Source: Desulfovibrio psychrotolerans (GTDB lineage: Bacteria > Desulfobacterota > Desulfovibrionia > Desulfovibrionales > Desulfovibrionaceae). From it: 64,000 nt of DNA. Location: the NCBI RefSeq assembly GCF_013340305.1, contig NZ_BLVP01000035.1:124001-188000 (forward strand), read 5' to 3'. How positions within the stretch are numbered: the first letter of the stretch is position 1; each line of letters begins with the position of its first letter. A program made the position numbers and the translations under genes. Shown here piece by piece: positions 60,001 to 64,000 of this stretch. Under the pieces are notes generated by a model. It was not told the DNA's origin. It ran no database searches and saw only the letters and a list, made by a program, of their open reading frames with translations.

Positions 60001-62854
60001 CGACTTACCCATCGTGCTACTGCAGATAGAGGATGCGGCTAATATCGAACTGGTGCGGCAGCTTATACAAGCACACGCCTATTGGAGACTCAAAGGACTG
60101 GCCGTGGATCTGGTTATCTGGAATGAAGATCATGATGGATACAGGCAAACCCTCCACGACCAGATTCTGGGGCTCGTTGCTGCGGAAACCAAGGCCGGTC
60201 TCAGCGAACGTCCCGGCGGGATATTCGTCCGCTCCACGGATCGCATAGCCGAAGAAGACCGCATCCTGTTCCAAGCCGTTGCCCGGGTGATCATCAGTGA
60301 TACCAAAGGGAGCCTGGCGGACCAGATAGACGGCAGCAGGATACCGGACATAGCAATGCCCCCTCTCATCCCCAAGCGAATAATAAGCCCTCCCCTTCTG
60401 GCGGTGGCACCCCTGCCCCGTCTGGATCTGCACCTGCCCAATGAACTGGGCGGATTCACATCAGATGGTCGCGAATACGTCATATCCACAGGCCAAGGAC
60501 AAGTAACGCCCACCCCTTGGGTTAATGTGCTGGCAAATCCGGACTTCGGGTGCGTTATCTCAGAAAGTGGATTGGCCTGCACATGGAGCGAAAACGCCCA
60601 TGAGTTTCGCCTCACTCCTTGGAGCAACGATCCGGTCAGCGACTCGCAAGGAGAAGCCTTCTACATCCGCGACGAGGAACGCGGACACTTCTGGTCGCCT
60701 ACGCCTTTGCCCTGTCGTGGAAACACTCCCTATGCCACCCGCCACGGCTTCGGCTACAGCGTTTTCGAACACGTGGAACGCGGTATCTCCAGCAAGCTAT
60801 GGGTCTACGTAGCGCTAGGAGATGCCATCAAATTTGCAGTACTGAAATTGCGCAACGATTCTGGCCGTCCCCGCAGGCTTTCAGCCACCGGCTACGTCGA
60901 ATGGGTTCTGGGCGACCTGCGCAGCAAGACCGCCGAGCACGTGGTTACTGAAATCGACCCGGAAAGCGGCGCTCTTTTCGCCCGCAATCCCTACAATACA
61001 GAGTTCAAGGACCGGACCGCATTCTTTGATGTTGACGAGACAACGCGCACAGTAAGCGGAGACAGAAGAGAATTTCTGGGCCGCGGCGGCACACTGGAGG
61101 CCCCGGCCGCCATGACCCGCACACGGCTTTCAGGCAGGGTCGGGGCCGCTCTGGACCCCTGCGCAGCCATACAGGTGGTCTTTGATCTCGGGGTCGGGCA
61201 GGAGCGCGAGATAGTCTTCCGGCTCGGCATTGGGCGAGATACTGAAAACGCAAGGCTTCTGGCCTCTCGTTATCAGGGACCAGTCGCCGCCCGCATGGTT
61301 CTGGACAACGTCTGCCAGCACTGGGCACACACCTTGGGAGCCGTGTATGTGGAAACTCCGGATAACGCCCTCAATTTTCTGGCCAACGGATGGATTCTCT
61401 ATCAAACCATTGCCTGCCGCCTTTGGGCTCGTGGGGCCACCTATCAATCCGGCGGTGCTTTCGGCTTCCGAGATCAGTTGCAAGACGTTATGGCTCTCAT
61501 TCATGCACAGCCGCACCTCGTGCGAGAACATGTATTGCTCTGCGCAAGCCGACAATTTGAGGAAGGTGACGTACAACACTGGTGGCACCCGCCAGCAGGA
61601 CACGGTGTGCGCACCTCATGCTCCGACGACTACCTCTGGCTGCCGCTTGCCGTATCCCGCTACATACAAGCCACCGGAGACACAGGCGTGCTGGACGAAC
61701 CCGTAGGCTTTCTGCACGGCAGGGCATTGAAGGCGGACGAGGACTCCTACTATGACCTGCCCGGTAACTCCCACGAGGTGACCAGCCTGTACGACCACTG
61801 CATCAGGGCCATCAGGCACGGGATGCGTTATGGCGCACATGGCTTGCCACTCATGGGTTCCGGGGATTGGAACGATGGAATGGACCTTGTGGGCAAAGGC
61901 GGCTCAGGTGAAAGCGTATGGATGGGGTTTTTCCTCTATACCGTACTTATGAACTTTGCCGAGATTGCACACATCCATAAAGATACCCTCTTTGCAGAAC
62001 GTTGCAAGAAAGAGGCGGCGGAGTTGCGCAGCAACATTGAGAACAACGGATGGGACGGTGAGTGGTATCGCCGCGCCTACTTTGACGATGGTACCCCCCT
62101 CGGCTCATCGACAAATCAGGAATGCCAGATTGATTCCATTCCGCAAAGCTGGTCAGTGCTCTCTGGTGCCGGAGATCCAAAGCGTACGACCCGGGCTATG
62201 AATACGGTGGATCAGCGTCTTGTGCGCCGTGAGCACGGCTTGGTGCAGTTGCTGGATCCCCCTTTTGACACGTCTTCCCTGAATCCCGGATACATCAAAG
62301 GCTATACTCCGGGGGTACGGGAAAACGGTGGACAATACACGCATGCAGCCGTTTGGGCCGCCATGGCCTTTGCCAAGCTGGGGGACAACCACCGGGCTTG
62401 GGAGCTTTTCAATATCATCAACCCCATACACCATGCGCACACTGCCGGGCAGACCGCCATTTACAAAGTGGAACCTTACGTCATGGCCGCTGATGTCTAT
62501 GCGGTGGCACCACATATTGGCCGAGGTGGATGGACATGGTACACGGGTTCCGCAGCTTGGATGTACCGGTTAATTCTCGAATCACTCCTCGGCCTCAATC
62601 GTGAAGCAGATAAACTGCGTCTTGAACCATGCCTTCCTCCAGAGTGGCAAGAGTATTCAATACATTACCGCTATATGGATACTATATTTCACATTCACAT
62701 TGTACAGGTTCGTGGAGAAAACAAAGGCATCCGCGTAACCTTAGACAACATACCGCAACAGGATGGTTTTATTCACTTGACAAATGACCACAAGGAACAT
62801 TGGGCAGAGGTGCTGGCACCTTCATGCCCGGCTGGCTGGTCGCCCCGAGAGTAG
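54095..62854 (+). CDS. ndvB: Cyclic beta-1,2-glucan synthase
   Basis: A 2919-residue multidomain enzyme that initiates, elongates and cyclises beta-1,2-glucan. Two membrane spans near residues 422-485 precede the GT84 glycosyltransferase, with VITLDTDTQLG (about 640) and KRWIRGDWQIARW (about 790). Further spans lie near 833-875 and 952-1002. A glycoamylase-like domain (about 1345-1600), two beta-sandwich domains (about 1630-1900 and 2110-2400) and a GH94 phosphorylase domain (GGAFGFRDQLQDVM near 2455, CSDDYLWLPLAVSRY near 2509) follow. AGGAG precedes ATG 54095; the frame continues to 53849 without support. Length is typical of the family. Confidence 0.95.
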   Translation: MNLNDKAIRTLLLRAWSRLRGTKSERRYTGEHLPLRSELFSADRMEQHGKFLAESHTLKTGQSQGLLLTTRLAENEILLLEVHTLLTEDVKADRRISPAAEWLLDNFYVIEEQIRTARLHFPKGYSRELPCLAGGPSAGLPRVYDLALESISHRDGRVDPESLKSIVVAYQTVTSLQLGELWAIPIMLRLALIENLRQVAVRIAAQRLDRNCAGIWADKMTWVAAKQPQDIILTIADMVRSNPPMASSFVAELLRRLQGQGPALALSLTWIEQHLSGTGQTIEQLVLSENRQQAVDQATMSNSIGSLRFLGIMNWRDFVESISTVEDILTKDPATVYDTMDFTTRDRYRHRVEHIARKSPFSEAEVARKAIALAQEDASINGKDSLAAHVGFYLIDKGQEQLKKSAAVDESSLNSLRALCRRFPLLLYGGSILLLTTLFAGIFVAEAHTDELRGWHIALLFLLSFLGTSHLAVALVNWLTTLITKPNPLPRLDFSKGIPECRRALVVIPTMLTNAPSIETLIKSLEVRFLGNQDKHLHFGLLTDFCDAAEETLPDDIHLLHLARQGIEGLNEKYCNTTGDIFYLFHRPRRYNSQERLWMGYERKRGKLADLNNLLRNGTSASFALIVGEVSILQGLKYVITLDTDTQLGRDCARQLVSTMAHPLNRPRYNADKERVVGGYGILQPRVSASLAGTNRSRYARMCASEVGIDPYTRTVSDVYQDLFGEGSFIGKGIYEVETFEQTLGRRFPENRILSHDLLEGCYARAGLISDVQFYEDYPASYEADVRRRKRWIRGDWQIARWLFPRVPGADGRPRRNPLSLLSRWKILDNLRRSLTAAALTVLLLTGWSALASAWFWTLAVCGIILFPSIIAVLLSTLQKPVDMPLRQHLSTILSLLPKHAAQAVFSLACLPHEAWYSLTSLANTIWRINFAHKGLLEWEPSGEAESTDRTDIIGSFRTMWIGPVLAVFTILILTAINLPALFAAGPVLGLWIISPALARWLGLPITRHKEQLTEAQTIFLRRIARKTWYFFETFVGPKDHFLPPDNFQEQPVAAIAHRTSPTNMGLALLANLAAYDFSFISCGRLMERTMQALETMNRLERHKGHFYNWYDTLTLQPLSPRYISSVDSGNLAGHLLTLRAGLLALPEDKILSQGLLKSLSEALDIALEASPPLSHSVSPTISTDTLPPSPSTLLASLRQDMDAAMLNPPVTLRAIRQCLERLVVSVAELIASRNFQTAPPDSSLYAGINTFAGQCRDALDELTLLAPWATSSHTFRADLAVLNDIPTLQGLAALETKVGHIAAAHPDTELVNMIQAASGQAKSRIATITTLAKLCSALTQMEYGFLYDVTRHLLAIGYNVDERRKDQGCYDLLASEARLATFVAIAQGRLPQESWFALGRLLTTAGGSPVLLSWSGSMFEYLMPNLVMPLYASTLLDQTCRATVARQIDYGKKRKVPWGISECGYNAIDVHQNYQYRAFGVPGLGLKRGLAEDLVIAPYATALALMVTPRDACQNLIRLSSEGLETRYGFYEAVDYTPSRLPRGRTSAVIQSFMAHHQGMSFLSLGGVLMDHPMQRRFASDAQFQATLPLLQERIPLSAAFYAHTSELTELRSTPSTDHTPIRVYNTPDTPTPEVHLLSNGRYHVMITNAGGGHSRWEDISVTRWREDPTCDGWGTFCFLRDIESHEFWSVAHQPTRKRPKHYQAIFSEGKAEFLRRDHDYITHTEIAVSPEDDIELRRVRITNRARTRRSIDVTSYTEVVLAPQAADALHPAFSNLFVQTEIIYKNKAILCTRRPRSQEDTSPFMLHMMVTRSAVIEDTSYETDRMNFIGRGNTTANPQALHATLALSGSEGAVLDPIAAIRQRITLKPEESVTIDMLYGIATTREAALSLAEKYQDKRMADRVFDLAWTHSQVLLRQLNASEAEAHLYGKLAGSILYANAAHRANAGVLLKNRRGQSGLWGYSISGDLPIVLLQIEDAANIELVRQLIQAHAYWRLKGLAVDLVIWNEDHDGYRQTLHDQILGLVAAETKAGLSERPGGIFVRSTDRIAEEDRILFQAVARVIISDTKGSLADQIDGSRIPDIAMPPLIPKRIISPPLLAVAPLPRLDLHLPNELGGFTSDGREYVISTGQGQVTPTPWVNVLANPDFGCVISESGLACTWSENAHEFRLTPWSNDPVSDSQGEAFYIRDEERGHFWSPTPLPCRGNTPYATRHGFGYSVFEHVERGISSKLWVYVALGDAIKFAVLKLRNDSGRPRRLSATGYVEWVLGDLRSKTAEHVVTEIDPESGALFARNPYNTEFKDRTAFFDVDETTRTVSGDRREFLGRGGTLEAPAAMTRTRLSGRVGAALDPCAAIQVVFDLGVGQEREIVFRLGIGRDTENARLLASRYQGPVAARMVLDNVCQHWAHTLGAVYVETPDNALNFLANGWILYQTIACRLWARGATYQSGGAFGFRDQLQDVMALIHAQPHLVREHVLLCASRQFEEGDVQHWWHPPAGHGVRTSCSDDYLWLPLAVSRYIQATGDTGVLDEPVGFLHGRALKADEDSYYDLPGNSHEVTSLYDHCIRAIRHGMRYGAHGLPLMGSGDWNDGMDLVGKGGSGESVWMGFFLYTVLMNFAEIAHIHKDTLFAERCKKEAAELRSNIENNGWDGEWYRRAYFDDGTPLGSSTNQECQIDSIPQSWSVLSGAGDPKRTTRAMNTVDQRLVRREHGLVQLLDPPFDTSSLNPGYIKGYTPGVRENGGQYTHAAVWAAMAFAKLGDNHRAWELFNIINPIHHAHTAGQTAIYKVEPYVMAADVYAVAPHIGRGGWTWYTGSAAWMYRLILESLLGLNREADKLRLEPCLPPEWQEYSIHYRYMDTIFHIHIVQVRGENKGIRVTLDNIPQQDGFIHLTNDHKEHWAEVLAPSCPAGWSPRE

Positions 62855-63100
62855 TCTGTGTGTTTGCACCTTCGCGGCGTTGCCCATTTTCCAACATCAG
62901 ACCCTGCTTCGGCCAGAAGTACATTTTTCCACAAAAAAAACGAAAATCAACAGAGCACAAGTTTTTCTAAGTGCACACACGGGCAGGAAGATGCGGCTTT
63001 TACCCCCTGCACGATGCCGTTTCAGGCCATCGTGACACATCCTCCTGCCCCCGTCTGTTTTAGCAGGTTTCGTCCTCATAATCCCCAGCCACGCAGGCGT
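62855..63100. other. Gap after ndvB holding a nested inverted repeat (62982-63049)
   Basis: No gene is seen. Arms 62982-62993 and 63038-63049 (12 bp, one mismatch) enclose an inner 7-bp stem, 63010-63016 with 63028-63034. The whole can fold into a long hairpin, lying next to a phage-type gene pair. Confidence 0.5.
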
Positions 63101-63493
63101 CTATCCGGGGTATTGCACGATTCCAATTCCAAACTTCAGAAACGTATACGTGTCAGCGTCCTGCGCCGTCACAACCGTCCGCACATCTCCCAAAGAGCAG
63201 TGCATGTCCTCCAGCCAGCGCAGGTACGGCAAGAGGGCGATCTCCAGAGCCTTGCCCGACACCGTGAGGATGTATGCCTGGCCTGCATGCAGGATCTGAA
63301 GGTCATAAGCGACCACCCATCCAGGCGGGCATTCCCGTTCATCGTTGCACGGCATTGACTCCGGCAGGCCGCCTCCTTGTTTCCATTTCAGGAACCTCTT
63401 GCCCGCAATCGTCATGGGGCCGTTCAGTTCGGAACCAAGATCCACCTGATTGCTCCAGAACCTTCCGTTACGGCAATTTATGAACATATGCAT
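63101..63493 (-). CDS. Hypothetical protein
   Basis: A 130-residue protein starting MHMFINCRNGRFWSNQVDLG with AAGGAG six bases before the ATG. It is mixed alpha/beta in look, with several Cys and Trp, no signal or membrane span and no family I recognise. It lies 133 bp downstream of the inovirus Gp2-type gene on the same strand, so it may belong to the same small element. Confidence 0.55.
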   Translation of the reverse strand: MHMFINCRNGRFWSNQVDLGSELNGPMTIAGKRFLKWKQGGGLPESMPCNDERECPPGWVVAYDLQILHAGQAYILTVSGKALEIALLPYLRWLEDMHCSLGDVRTVVTAQDADTYTFLKFGIGIVQYPG

Positions 63494-63626
63494 AGTTATC
63501 TCCTTGTTTTTCCAGTATAGATTAAGGGGCTCATGCCCGTGCCAAATCCAACAAAGAAGGGAGCGACCGTCTCCCGGTACACTCCCTCACCACGCTGTAA
63601 CAGCGTCATGCCTACTGCCTCCTGCC

Positions 63627-64000
63627 CTATCGCAACACCGACGAATCAAAGCTGTTCACCCGGTACGGCGCACTCGCCTTCTGGTTCTCCTTGGCCAGAT
63701 AGCTCGCCCAGTAGAAACACCGGTCATAATCCTGCTTAAACAGTATTTGCAGATGCTCTCTCGCAGGGTGCTTTAGTGGCGGGCGACACAGCATGATCCC
63801 ATTCTCCATCCGATTGCCATCCGCATCCTTGTCGCAGAAGTGGATAAGCCCCGTGGCATCACATCCCAGCACCCGTCCCCACGTTTCCTGAACTTTCAGC
63901 AGGAAATGGAAATAATTCATCACCTTGTTGCCATCCAGCAGCGCAATGCAGTGATAGTGCTGGTGCTTCTCCCGTGACTGCTCCCGTACCCAGAGGTAGT
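63627..64000 (-). CDS. Inovirus Gp2-type (YagK/YfjJ-like) protein, C-terminal part
   Basis: The frame is open from the window edge to a stop at 63627, about 124 residues. It includes YLWVREQSREKHQHYHCIAL and LLDGNKVMNYF, matching the HYH-type motif of the YagK/YfjJ C-terminal domain found in inovirus Gp2 replication-like proteins. The N-terminus lies beyond position 64000. It signals a phage or satellite-type element at the end of the window. Confidence 0.7.
   Translation of the reverse strand, partial: YLWVREQSREKHQHYHCIALLDGNKVMNYFHFLLKVQETWGRVLGCDATGLIHFCDKDADGNRMENGIMLCRPPLKHPAREHLQILFKQDYDRCFYWASYLAKENQKASAPYRVNSFDSSVLR

Overview
The window looks like a chromosome segment of a sulfate-reducing deltaproteobacterium close to Desulfovibrio. 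This is judged from gene content and gene order only: futalosine-type menaquinone genes, adjacent carB-purF, a purL-type synthase carrying PurS-like sequence, a HDOD-GGDEF protein, TRAP transport beside eutBC, and an in-frame TGA gene suggesting selenocysteine use. No rRNA or complete tRNA gene and no CRISPR array was seen.

Layout. Positions 1-820 are GC-rich and repeat-laden with no convincing gene. Positions 829-5481 hold a small conserved-looking gene, ubiE/menG, a DUF2065 gene on the minus strand, a nucleotide-sugar dehydrogenase, a candidate selenoprotein resembling TusA (3383-3634), futalosine hydrolase (mqnB) and a polyprenyl diphosphate synthase; menG, mqnB and the prenyl synthase all serve menaquinone synthesis. 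Then come a HDOD-PAS-GGDEF protein, purL, a hipBA toxin-antitoxin pair, malate synthase G, a helicase fused to an exonuclease domain (MrfA plus MrfB in one chain), a FAD/Fe-S D-lactate dehydrogenase-like protein and a flavodoxin-ferredoxin protein. Positions 24153-29837 form a probable ethanolamine unit: TRAP transporter dctPQM followed by eutBC. A Fur-box promoter with a structured leader and a 45-residue Cys protein follows, then hisH-hisF-rsmB and a prepilin peptidase (minus strand), and carB-purF (plus strand).

From about 39.5 kb the base composition drops and accessory genes dominate: a DUF1848 protein paired with a methyltransferase-like protein, an orphan antitoxin, and at 42418-42463 a 3' fragment of a tRNA-Lys with its terminator. 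That fragment fits the distal attachment site of an integrated element lying to its right. The right-hand 21.5 kb holds a CheB-CheR-PAS protein, a PAS-containing sigma-54 activator, a near-consensus sigma-54 promoter with an upstream dyad, a set of small stress-type proteins (DUF3309, HEAT, BON lipoprotein, CsbD, DUF3185, DUF5670), a hybrid histidine kinase, a B12/radical SAM protein divergent from a roughly 2,900-residue cyclic beta-1,2-glucan synthase, and the start of a phage-like unit (inovirus Gp2-type protein cut by the window edge).

The most interesting items are the candidate selenocysteine TusA-like gene, the self-contained sigma-54 stress module on the island, the tRNA-Lys scar that orients the island, the Fur-linked structured leader, and the hipBA promoter that should yield a leaderless mRNA.
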